A stretch of 64,000 bases of DNA from Leeuwenhoekiella polynyae (lineage in GTDB: Bacteria; Bacteroidota; Bacteroidia; Flavobacteriales; Flavobacteriaceae). Below, one piece after another: positions 44,071 through 51,319 of the stretch (within the stretch, counting starts at the first letter, position 1; the number at the start of each line of letters is the position of its first letter). Both the position numbers and the translations under genes were made by a program. The notes beneath the pieces are model-generated. The model saw only the letters and a program-made list of their open reading frames with translations. It was not told the origin of the DNA and made no database searches. The stretch is taken from contig NZ_QOVK01000003.1 in assembly GCF_004104075.1 (NCBI RefSeq), positions 124,001 to 188,000 of the forward strand, written 5' to 3'.

Positions 44071-44289
44071 CTAAATTCGATTAAACGAGTTTTCTGAAAA
44101 ATTTTTCGAATTACGTTCTAAAGGAGGTGATGAAGAAGTCACATCTTCTAGCACAAGATATTCGTCACTTTCTTTAAATTTCTCCAGAAGTTCATAATTG
44201 ACGTGGATAGGAATATGCAAACCAGGATATTTCAAAGCATACATATCTCCTTTTCTACCTACTAACTCTAACTTAATTGGTGTTTCCAT
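44071..44289 (-). CDS. Small conserved-looking hypothetical protein
   Basis: 72 residues from an ATG at 44289 (a TTG two codons upstream is possible). Beta-rich first half (IKLELVGRKGDMYALKYPGL, then HIPIHVNYELLEKF) and a serine-rich, likely disordered tail (TSSSPPLERNSKNFSENSF). No cysteines, no signal. I do not recognise the family. The well-formed terminator right after the stop supports it as a gene. Confidence 0.5.
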   Translation of the reverse strand: METPIKLELVGRKGDMYALKYPGLHIPIHVNYELLEKFKESDEYLVLEDVTSSSPPLERNSKNFSENSFNRI

Positions 44290-44402
44290 AAACAAAAGGT
44301 TTAATTAATAGTTTAAAAGATTCTGAGCAAAAAAAATGCCACCAAACCAAAACAAAATATCAAGCCTCTTCTATACTGCCAATTTTTCAGATAAAATTTA
44401 AA

Positions 44403-45116
44403 TTATAATTGCATAGGAACTTCCATTAGAAGAACAGATGCATCTTCTGAAGCTTTTAATTTTATAGAATCGGTATTTAAAACCCCCAGACCGTCTCTTC
44501 GCTCCAAGACATGATTTCCGGCTGTAATGCTTCCTTCTAAAACAAAAACATAGAGCCCGTTACCCTTCTTATTAAAAGTATACTCCAGCTCTTTGCCAGC
44601 TTCTAAATCAGTAAGATTAAACCAGGCATCCTGATAAACCCATACTCCTTCATCCTTCTTATTTGGAGAAAGCACTTGTTGCAATTTGTTTTTTCGGTCT
44701 GCTTTATTAAGCGTTATCTGGTCATAGCGCGGCTCAACGTTTTGTTTATTAGGAATAACCCAGATCTGAAGAAATTTCACTTCTTCATCTTTATTCTTAT
44801 TATACTCAGAATGTTGTACTCCGGTACCGGCACTCATCACCTGGATATCACCTTCTTTAATAACCGTAGTATTTCCCATGCTGTCTTTGTGCTCCAAATC
44901 ACCGGAAAGCGGTATCGAAATGATTTCCATATTTTGATGCGGATGTGTACCAAAACCCATCCCGCCACTAACCTGATCGTCGTTCAAAACGCGTAAAACA
45001 CCAAAGTTCATACGCTCAGGATTGTAATAATTAGCAAAACTAAAACTGTGTTTACTGTGTAACCATCCGTGGTTTGCATCACCGCGGGTATCTGCTTTAT
45101 GAAGTATTGTTTGCAT
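44403..45116 (-). CDS. Pirin family protein (YhhW type)
   Basis: 237 residues. ADTRGDANHGWLHSKHSFSF (about 8-27), the metal-binding GFGTHPHQNMEIISIPLSGD, LEHKDSMGNTTVIKEGDIQV, GTGVQHSEYN and the C-terminal cupin with DGLGV. This is the E. coli YhhW (quercetin 2,3-dioxygenase-like) form, which differs from the longer pirin at 41824. It has its own promoter region of about 190 bp. Electrophile or redox-related roles are reported for the family. Confidence 0.92.
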   Translation of the reverse strand: MQTILHKADTRGDANHGWLHSKHSFSFANYYNPERMNFGVLRVLNDDQVSGGMGFGTHPHQNMEIISIPLSGDLEHKDSMGNTTVIKEGDIQVMSAGTGVQHSEYNKNKDEEVKFLQIWVIPNKQNVEPRYDQITLNKADRKNKLQQVLSPNKKDEGVWVYQDAWFNLTDLEAGKELEYTFNKKGNGLYVFVLEGSITAGNHVLERRDGLGVLNTDSIKLKASEDASVLLMEVPMQL

Positions 45117-45309
45117 ATCTTTTTATTTAAAAAAACAGAATTTTATAATTCTTAAAAGCCTGTTTATTTTCACGGGAGTAGTCGTTAGAAGCGTCTTTAA
45201 ATTACGGAATGTGTAGAGTTGGTGTAGCGTTAAATTTAAAATAAGCGACCTTATACAAAACATGCTAACTAAAAGCTTTGTACTTTTAATACTCAAAAAC
45301 TCTTTTTAA

Positions 45310-46017
45310 ATGAAAAAAACGCTACTCACCTTACTTGCGCTGATGGCACTTGTGGCATGTAAAAATGAATCAAAAACAGAAACTATAGAATCATCTGTAG
45401 AACCCGTTAAACTTGACCGCACTTCCGAGGAGGAGATCGCTTATAAGATCGCTCAGGCAACTGGTATCGAAAATTGGGATGATGTAGCTGAAGTACAATT
45501 CACATTTAATGTAGATCGTGGTGACAGTCATTTTGCCCGCAGTTGGAAATGGAATCCAAAATCTGATGACGTTACAATGATGAGTGAGCAAGATACAGTT
45601 GCTTATAACCGTAAAAACGTAGACAGCCTTGCTATGAATGCTGATAAGGGATTTATAAATGATTCCTTCTGGCTACTGGCTCCTATGCATTTAGTCTGGG
45701 ATGAAGGAACAGTGCTTACGGTTCAAGATACCGCTACTGCGCCTATGAGCGAACAAAAAATGAGTAAGATCACGTTGACATATGATGGCGATGGTGGATA
45801 TACGCCGGGTGATGCTTATGACTTTTTCTACGATGATGATTACAGAGTAAAAGAATGGATTTACCGCCGCGGAAACGTTTCTGAATATTCTATGGTAACA
45901 ACCTGGGAAGGATATGAGGATTATAATGGAATAGAGATCGCTTCTGACCACAAAGCTCCTGAAGACGCTGTGCATTTATACTTTACAGACATCGTAGTAA
46001 AAACAGAAGAAGACTAG
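45310..46017 (+). CDS. Uncharacterised lipoprotein
   Basis: 235 residues. Lipoprotein signal (LLTLLALMALVAC, cysteine at residue 17), then KNESKTETIESS linker. The body is rich in acidic and aromatic residues (AEVQFTFNVDRGDSHFARSW, FINDSFWLLAPMHLVWDEG, DAYDFFYDDDYRVKEWIYRR, YEDYNGIEIASDHKAPED). The pattern of a beta-clam with a final HLYFTDI resembles the LolA/outer-membrane lipoprotein-sorting-like fold, but I do not place it in a named family with confidence. Followed by a terminator. Confidence 0.7.
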   Translation: MKKTLLTLLALMALVACKNESKTETIESSVEPVKLDRTSEEEIAYKIAQATGIENWDDVAEVQFTFNVDRGDSHFARSWKWNPKSDDVTMMSEQDTVAYNRKNVDSLAMNADKGFINDSFWLLAPMHLVWDEGTVLTVQDTATAPMSEQKMSKITLTYDGDGGYTPGDAYDFFYDDDYRVKEWIYRRGNVSEYSMVTTWEGYEDYNGIEIASDHKAPEDAVHLYFTDIVVKTEED

Positions 46018-46039
46018 ATTTCTTTTTTTTTCAGAATAC

Positions 46040-46069
46040 AAAGCTCATCTCATTGATGGGCTTTTTTTA
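46040..46069 (+). terminator. Terminator between the lipoprotein and convergent MFS gene
   Basis: Stem AAGCTCATC / GATGGGCTT with one G-U pair, loop TCATT, seven T. The stem-loop ends a few bases before the MFS stop at 46067. Confidence 0.85.
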
Positions 46070-47215
46070 GTTTCGTTTTAAACCTAAAGCAATGATACCC
46101 GCGATGAGTGTAAAGCTCAACAGGGCTATAAAACTTCCTTTTAAACTGAACGTTTCTGCTAAAAAACCTAAAAAAACAGGACCTAACAGTAAGCCTACAA
46201 AACCGGTTCCTGCTATAAAACTGATACCTTCTGAAGCTTGTATACCTTTTAAATTTCCGCTGTATCGAAATAGTTCAGGAACCACGATAGACAACCCAAT
46301 TCCTACAAGTCCAAATCCTGCTAACACGATCATTGTTGTTTCGGTTAAAACCAATCCAAAACCTAAGGTCGCCACAAAACATCCCACAATCATAATAAAA
46401 CGTGAACCAAATCGTGCGCTTATTGCATCACCAAAAAAGCGACCCAGCGCCATGGTTCCATTAAAAATTGTATATCCTAAACCCACCAGAGTTGCGGCCG
46501 CAAGGGATACTTTTTCCAGGTATAATGCGCTCCAGTCAACGATTGCTCCTTCTGCTGCCATCACCAGGAATCCAATCAAAGCCAAACCAATAAGCGGTCT
46601 TAAATTGCGTAACTTCAGACTGCCTTCGCTTTCTGCTTCTGTGGTTTTTAGATGCAAATAATTACTGCACAAAATCAGGTTGGCAAAAATCAATAGCAAA
46701 CTTACGCTAGCCATATGCTGCCAAGGGATCGCCAAATACGGAATCAGCAGGCTTCCTATTCCTGCACCTAACATTCCGCCTAAACTGAAAAAGCCATGAG
46801 AAACAGACATAAAATGAACCTCATCGCGTTTTTCTATTTCGGTAACTAAGGTATTTATCGTGACATCAAGTAATCCTGAAAATAAGCCCACCACAAAAAG
46901 ACTGGCGCATAAAAAAAAATAAGTTTCTACTAAAAATGGACCTAAAAAAACACTACAAAATCCCAGTATAGCGATAAGTGCTGTTTTCCCCACACCTAAA
47001 AACTGAATGATTTTGGGTACAAAGGGAATCATACTCAAGGTTCCTAAAGCCATAAAAAACACGGCAAACCCAAGTTCTCCTTCACTAATTGCCAGTTTTG
47101 ATGTGATCTCTGGTATATAAATCGCCCAGGTCCCAAAAATAATATTGAGCGTGGCGAATAAAAAAACCGGAGTAAAGTAGCGCAAATCGCTAAAGACTAA
47201 ACGTAGAGCTTTCAT
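46067..47215 (-). CDS. MFS transporter (FucP/YbjJ-like)
   Basis: 382 residues, 12 spans. Start VFSDLRYFTPVFLFATLNII with GTWAIYIPEI, helix-loop ISEGELGFAVFFMALGTLSM, and a middle segment WSALYLEKVSLAAATLVGLG then NGTMALGRFFGDAISARFGS, all typical of the YbjJ/FucP-like subgroup with a conserved SVSHGFFSLGGMLGAGIGSL. These are importers or of unknown function. No genes for sugar use are adjacent. It is divergent from kynU. Confidence 0.85.
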   Translation of the reverse strand: MKALRLVFSDLRYFTPVFLFATLNIIFGTWAIYIPEITSKLAISEGELGFAVFFMALGTLSMIPFVPKIIQFLGVGKTALIAILGFCSVFLGPFLVETYFFLCASLFVVGLFSGLLDVTINTLVTEIEKRDEVHFMSVSHGFFSLGGMLGAGIGSLLIPYLAIPWQHMASVSLLLIFANLILCSNYLHLKTTEAESEGSLKLRNLRPLIGLALIGFLVMAAEGAIVDWSALYLEKVSLAAATLVGLGYTIFNGTMALGRFFGDAISARFGSRFIMIVGCFVATLGFGLVLTETTMIVLAGFGLVGIGLSIVVPELFRYSGNLKGIQASEGISFIAGTGFVGLLLGPVFLGFLAETFSLKGSFIALLSFTLIAGIIALGLKRN

Positions 47216-47364
47216 GAACTATAGGAGTTATCAACTGCCAAATTACCAAAAATCTGCGTTTAATAGCATATAACAATCCACATATAAACAAACGCTTGAT
47301 TTGATCACTGAAACCTTAGCGCTAAGTTTGCCTCACGCTTAACGATGTGTTATTTTTACAAACT

Positions 47365-48654
47365 ATGCTAGAAACAGAAAAAAAACACTATCAAAACACC
47401 TTAAGCTTTGCTAAACAAGCCGATGCAGCAGATCCTTTAGCACGCTTTCGCGAAAAGTTTAACCTTCCTAAGGACGAAAACGGTAACAACCTCATTTATT
47501 TATGCGGAAACTCTCTAGGCTTACAACCTAAAAAAGCTAGAGAATATGTTGCTGAAGAACTCAACAATTGGGCAGAGTTAGCCGTAGAAGGGCATTTTAA
47601 AGCTAAAACTCCGTGGACGACGTATCACGAAATTCTTGCTAAACCTATGGCAGATATCGTAGGCGCAAAACCTGGTGAAGTGGTCATTATGAATACCCTT
47701 TCTACAAATCTGCATTTGATGATGGTTTCATTTTACAGACCTACTGCAAAACGTCATAAAATAGTGATAGAAAGTGATGCATTTCCTTCAGACAGTTATG
47801 CTGTTAAATCTCAGATTAAAGAGAAAGGTTACAATCCTGATGATTCTCTAGTGTTGTGGAAACCCAGACCGGGAGAAGATCTCTGCCGTTTTGATGATCT
47901 TGAAGCTTTGATGCAACAACATGGCGAGGAAATTGCGCTGGTGATGATCGGTAATTCTAACTACTATACCGGGCAAAAATATCCTATAAAAGAAATAACA
48001 CAATTAGGTCATCAATACGGTTGTAAAGTAGGTTTTGATCTGGCGCACGGCGTAGGTAATATAGATGCAGATTTGCACGATAACGGTCCTGATTTTGCCG
48101 TGTGGTGCACGTATAAGTATTTAAACAGTGGCCCGGGAGCACTAGGGGGTTGTTTTGTACACGAGCGTCATGCCAACAATAATGACATTCCACGTTTTAC
48201 AGGCTGGTGGGGACACAAAATGGAAAGCCGATTTAATATGCGTGTAGACTTTGATCCTATTGAAGGTGCAGAAGGCTGGCAGCTTAGTAACCCGCCAATC
48301 CTTTCTATGGCTCCTATACGTGCTTCGCTTGAAATTTTTGAAGAAGCAGGTTTTAAAAACATTCGTACTAAGTCTAAAAATATTACCGGATATCTCGAAT
48401 ACTTAATCAATGATCTCAATGACCACCGCATTACTATATTGACACCGACAAATCCCGATGAGCGCGGATGCCAACTTTCAATTCAAGTAAAAAATGCAGA
48501 TCGCAGTATGCACGATGGTTTTATGCAAGCCGGTATTATTTGTGACTGGCGCGAGCCAGATGTTATCCGCGTAGCTCCTGCCCCACTGTATAACAGCTAT
48601 GAAGATGTATATGAAATGATTCAACGGCTGAAAGAGCTTTTAGCCAAAAAATAA
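47365..48654 (+). CDS. kynU: Kynureninase
   Basis: PLP enzyme that cleaves kynurenine to anthranilate, or 3-hydroxykynurenine to 3-hydroxyanthranilate, plus alanine. 429 residues from the ATG at 47365; a GTG six codons earlier is open but unconserved. Motifs: YLCGNSLGLQPKKAREYV, MNTLSTNLHLMMVSFYRPT, VGFDLAHGVGNIDADLHDNG, DFAVWCTYKYLNSGPGALGG with the Schiff-base Lys, and RFTGWWGHKMESRFNM. First gene of a kynU-kmo-methyltransferase operon (stop and next start directly adjacent). Confidence 0.96.
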   Translation: MLETEKKHYQNTLSFAKQADAADPLARFREKFNLPKDENGNNLIYLCGNSLGLQPKKAREYVAEELNNWAELAVEGHFKAKTPWTTYHEILAKPMADIVGAKPGEVVIMNTLSTNLHLMMVSFYRPTAKRHKIVIESDAFPSDSYAVKSQIKEKGYNPDDSLVLWKPRPGEDLCRFDDLEALMQQHGEEIALVMIGNSNYYTGQKYPIKEITQLGHQYGCKVGFDLAHGVGNIDADLHDNGPDFAVWCTYKYLNSGPGALGGCFVHERHANNNDIPRFTGWWGHKMESRFNMRVDFDPIEGAEGWQLSNPPILSMAPIRASLEIFEEAGFKNIRTKSKNITGYLEYLINDLNDHRITILTPTNPDERGCQLSIQVKNADRSMHDGFMQAGIICDWREPDVIRVAPAPLYNSYEDVYEMIQRLKELLAKK

Positions 48655-50091
48655 ATGGAGTTTCAACTACCAACTAACAAACCACTTTTGAAAAATAAAG
48701 AACATATTTTAATCATAGGCGCCGGCCTCTGCGGATCTTTACTCGCCTTACGTATGGCGCAACGCGGCTATAAAGTAACCTTAATAGAAAAACGCCCGGA
48801 TCTACGCAAGGAAATAGTAGACTCTGGTCGCTCAATAAATCTGGCATTTTCAGACCGTGGTATGAAAGGGCTGCGTCTTGCCGGTCTCGAAGAAAAAGTG
48901 TTACCGCTTTGTATTCCTATGAACGGCCGCATGATTCACAACACAGAGGGCGAACTTTTCATGAGTCCGTATAGTGGTAGAAATGAGTACATCAATTCTA
49001 TTTCTCGGGAGGACCTCAACATTATGCTGCTTGATGAGTGTGATAAAATGCCTGAAATTACCATGCTCTTTAATCAGAAGTGTACCGGTGTTGCTTTAGA
49101 AACCGGTGAAGCTACTTTTGAAGATTATAAGACCCAGCAAACCACAACCTATAAAGCTGATGTGGTGATGGGTGCTGACGGTGTAGGCTCTGCACTTCGC
49201 AAAAGCATGCTTGATCATCGCAAGTTCTTATTCAGTTACGGGCAAGACTTTTTAACCCATGGTTATAAAGAATTATCGTTCCCCCCCGGAGCTGATGGGG
49301 GATTTTTAGTAGATAAAAATGCATTACACATCTGGCCTCGCGGAAAAGATATGATGATCGCATTGCCTAATCTCGACGGAAGTTTTACCGTGACTTTATT
49401 TTTATCCTGGGAAGAAGGTAAAGACAGTTTTGAAAGCCTGAATACAGATGCTGCAGTCCTTGACTATTTTCAAAGGGAGTTCCCTGATGCATTAAAATTG
49501 ATGCCAGATCTGCTGAAAGAATTTAAAGAGAATCCTACTTCCCCATTAGGGACCATAAAATGCTCGCCCTGGCATGCCTACGGTAAAGTATTACTGCTTG
49601 GTGATGCTGCGCACGGGATTGTTCCCTTTTACGGGCAGGGGATGAATTCTGCTTTTGAAGATATTCACGTTTTAGACAAATACCTAAACAAGTACGAGGG
49701 CGATTGGAAAGCTGTTTTTAAAGCGTATCAAAACGAGCGTAAGGAAGATACGGACGCTATTGCAGATCTTGCAGTTGATAACTTCCACGAAATGAAAGCG
49801 CACACCGCACGTCCTATTTTTCAGGAAAAACGAAAACTGGAAACTGCCTTTGAAGAAGCTTTCCCTAAAGAATATTTTTCTAAATATGCTTTGGTCACTT
49901 TTAGAGAAGACTTGAGGTATTCTGAAGCGATGCGCCGCGGTCGCGTGCAAGATAAAGCGATTCTCAATCTCATTCACGACGGTAAGTTTACCGACAGTAT
50001 GAGTCTGCACGACAAGCTTGATCTGGTTAAACAAGAAACCCGAAAAATGCTTCACGACGATGAAGTTGTTGAAGGCCTAGAAGAAGAATAA
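48655..50091 (+). CDS. kmo: Kynurenine 3-monooxygenase
   Basis: FAD aromatic hydroxylase converting kynurenine to 3-hydroxykynurenine with NADPH. 478 residues: dinucleotide fold IIGAGLCGSLLALRMAQRGY (about 20-39), VTLIEKRPDLRKE, SGRSINLAFSDRG (family-specific), NEYINSISREDLN, MGADGVGSALRKSML and the FAD motif LLGDAAHGIVPFYGQGMNSA. The ATG follows the kynU stop without a gap and 2 nt remain before the next gene, so the three are coupled. A C-terminal hydrophobic anchor as in mitochondrial enzymes is absent. Confidence 0.96.
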   Translation: MEFQLPTNKPLLKNKEHILIIGAGLCGSLLALRMAQRGYKVTLIEKRPDLRKEIVDSGRSINLAFSDRGMKGLRLAGLEEKVLPLCIPMNGRMIHNTEGELFMSPYSGRNEYINSISREDLNIMLLDECDKMPEITMLFNQKCTGVALETGEATFEDYKTQQTTTYKADVVMGADGVGSALRKSMLDHRKFLFSYGQDFLTHGYKELSFPPGADGGFLVDKNALHIWPRGKDMMIALPNLDGSFTVTLFLSWEEGKDSFESLNTDAAVLDYFQREFPDALKLMPDLLKEFKENPTSPLGTIKCSPWHAYGKVLLLGDAAHGIVPFYGQGMNSAFEDIHVLDKYLNKYEGDWKAVFKAYQNERKEDTDAIADLAVDNFHEMKAHTARPIFQEKRKLETAFEEAFPKEYFSKYALVTFREDLRYSEAMRRGRVQDKAILNLIHDGKFTDSMSLHDKLDLVKQETRKMLHDDEVVEGLEEE

Positions 50092-50093
50092 CG

Positions 50094-50744
50094 ATGCATT
50101 TTATTTCTGAAGAACTTGATGATTATGCAGTAGCTCATTCTGCTAAAGAACCTGAATTACTGCAAAAATTGACTCGCGAAACCTATCAAAAAGTGGTACA
50201 GCCGCGTATGCTAAGTGGTCATTACCAAGGGCGTATTTTAAGTATGATCGCAAAACTAGTTAACCCTAAGATCATTCTTGAAATAGGCACCTACACCGGC
50301 TATTCGGCGTTATGCCTTGCAGAAGGTTTACAACCTGATGGTATTTTACATACGATTGATGTTAATGAAGAACTTATAGACTTTCAGAAAAAATATTTTG
50401 ATGCTTCTGCTTACGCGAAAAATATACAACAACATCTGGGGCCCGCACTTGAGATCATTCCGCAACTTGAAGGAGATTTTGACCTCGTCTTTATAGATGC
50501 AGATAAGCCCAACTATCCGGCTTATTTTGAGCTGATCATAGATCGTTTAAAGCCCGGCGGACTCATTTTATCAGATAATGTTTTATGGAGTGGAAAAGTA
50601 GTAGAGCCCTTAGACCCTAAAGATAATTCTACAAAAGCGCTTTTAGAATACAACAAAATCCTGGCTGAAGATGAGCGTCTGGAAACCGTATTGCTGGCTA
50701 TAAGAGACGGACTTACGGTAAGTCGAAAAAAAATCCCGTCTTGA
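50094..50744 (+). CDS. O-methyltransferase (caffeoyl-CoA/catechol type)
   Basis: 216 residues, SAM- and metal-dependent O-methyltransferase of the Methyltransf_3 family. Motifs: MLSGHYQGRILSMIAKLV, ILEIGTYTGYSALCLAEGL (SAM motif I, about 62-80), HTIDVNEE, FDLVFIDADKPNYPAYFELI (metal ligand Asp), GLILSDNVLWSGKV. Substrates in the family are vicinal hydroxyl groups. Coupled to kynU-kmo, whose products 3-hydroxykynurenine and 3-hydroxyanthranilate are aminophenols, so one of these may be the methyl acceptor; this is inference. Its stop lies inside a hairpin. Confidence 0.9.
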   Translation: MHFISEELDDYAVAHSAKEPELLQKLTRETYQKVVQPRMLSGHYQGRILSMIAKLVNPKIILEIGTYTGYSALCLAEGLQPDGILHTIDVNEELIDFQKKYFDASAYAKNIQQHLGPALEIIPQLEGDFDLVFIDADKPNYPAYFELIIDRLKPGGLILSDNVLWSGKVVEPLDPKDNSTKALLEYNKILAEDERLETVLLAIRDGLTVSRKKIPS

Positions 50745-50758
50745 TGGAAGACGGGATT
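50728..50758 (-). terminator. Terminator for the minus strand (tatA side), overlapping the methyltransferase stop
   Basis: Stem AATCCCGTCTT / AAGACGGGATT with a GATGG loop. An A-run (50726-50733) precedes it on the plus strand, so the U-tract appears on the minus-strand transcript coming from tatA. On the plus strand no T-run follows. Confidence 0.7.
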
Positions 50759-50959
50759 AATAATTAACACTTAGTATAAATACAATTCTTTAAAAAAGAC
50801 TATTCTCTATAACAGAAAATATCTTTTTTAGTGAAGAAATCATAGGTTATAATTTCAGGTATAAGATATTACTAAATTCTTATATCTACAGTATAGAACT
50901 AAGAAAAAAATGATCAATTTTTATAAAAAGCCGCAAAAACTTCTAACTTCTTAATTATC

Positions 50960-51238
50960 CTAGAATTTACGCTTCACCGGTCCGGTAATATCTTCAATAT
51001 TCTTTTTTGCCTCATCGATCTCGCGCTTCATATCTTTTGCTATATCCGTATTGATACCCTGCTTATCTGCACTCTTGGTGATTTCAGTCTTGATATCTTC
51101 TGTAGCATTTTTAAGGGTACGCATACCCTTACCTAAACCTCTGGCAATGTCAGGCACTTTATCTGCTCCAAATACCATTACGATAATAAAAACAATAAAG
51201 CCAATCTCTCCGCCGCTAATAAAAAGTGGTATACTCAT
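50960..51238 (-). CDS. tatA: Twin-arginine translocase subunit TatA/TatB
   Basis: 92 residues: short N-terminal span (about 8-25; GGEIGFIVFIIVMVFGADKV), then the amphipathic helix (VPDIARGLGKGMRTLKNA) containing the conserved FGxxKxPxxxxxxG motif in the form FGADKVPDIARGLG, and a long charged tail (about 50-92). The N-terminal Glu at residue 11 of the span is TatB-like in placement, but the family as a whole includes both. It is unlinked to tatC at 3127. The intergenic region 50759-50959 holds no gene I can see. Confidence 0.9.
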   Translation of the reverse strand: MSIPLFISGGEIGFIVFIIVMVFGADKVPDIARGLGKGMRTLKNATEDIKTEITKSADKQGINTDIAKDMKREIDEAKKNIEDITGPVKRKF

Positions 51239-51265
51239 AATACTACAAATATATGTGGAAAAATG

Positions 51266-51294
51266 AAAAGCCGGTGAATCTTCACCGGCTTTTT
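51266..51294 (-). terminator. Bidirectional terminator between tatA and the M1 peptidase gene
   Basis: Stem AAAAGCCGGTGAA / TTCACCGGCTTTT with a two-base loop (practical loop 4-6 nt), flanked by A- and T-runs. It sits just beyond the M1 peptidase stop at 51320. Confidence 0.88.
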
Positions 51295-51319
51295 AATGGT
51301 AATTAACTCTTAAAAAAAA

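Noticed and set aside
46092-46661. 189-codon frame on the plus strand
   Set aside because: It lies entirely opposite the MFS gene at 46067-47215, whose family motifs are clear; the antisense translation is rich in K, P and T as expected from a shadow frame.
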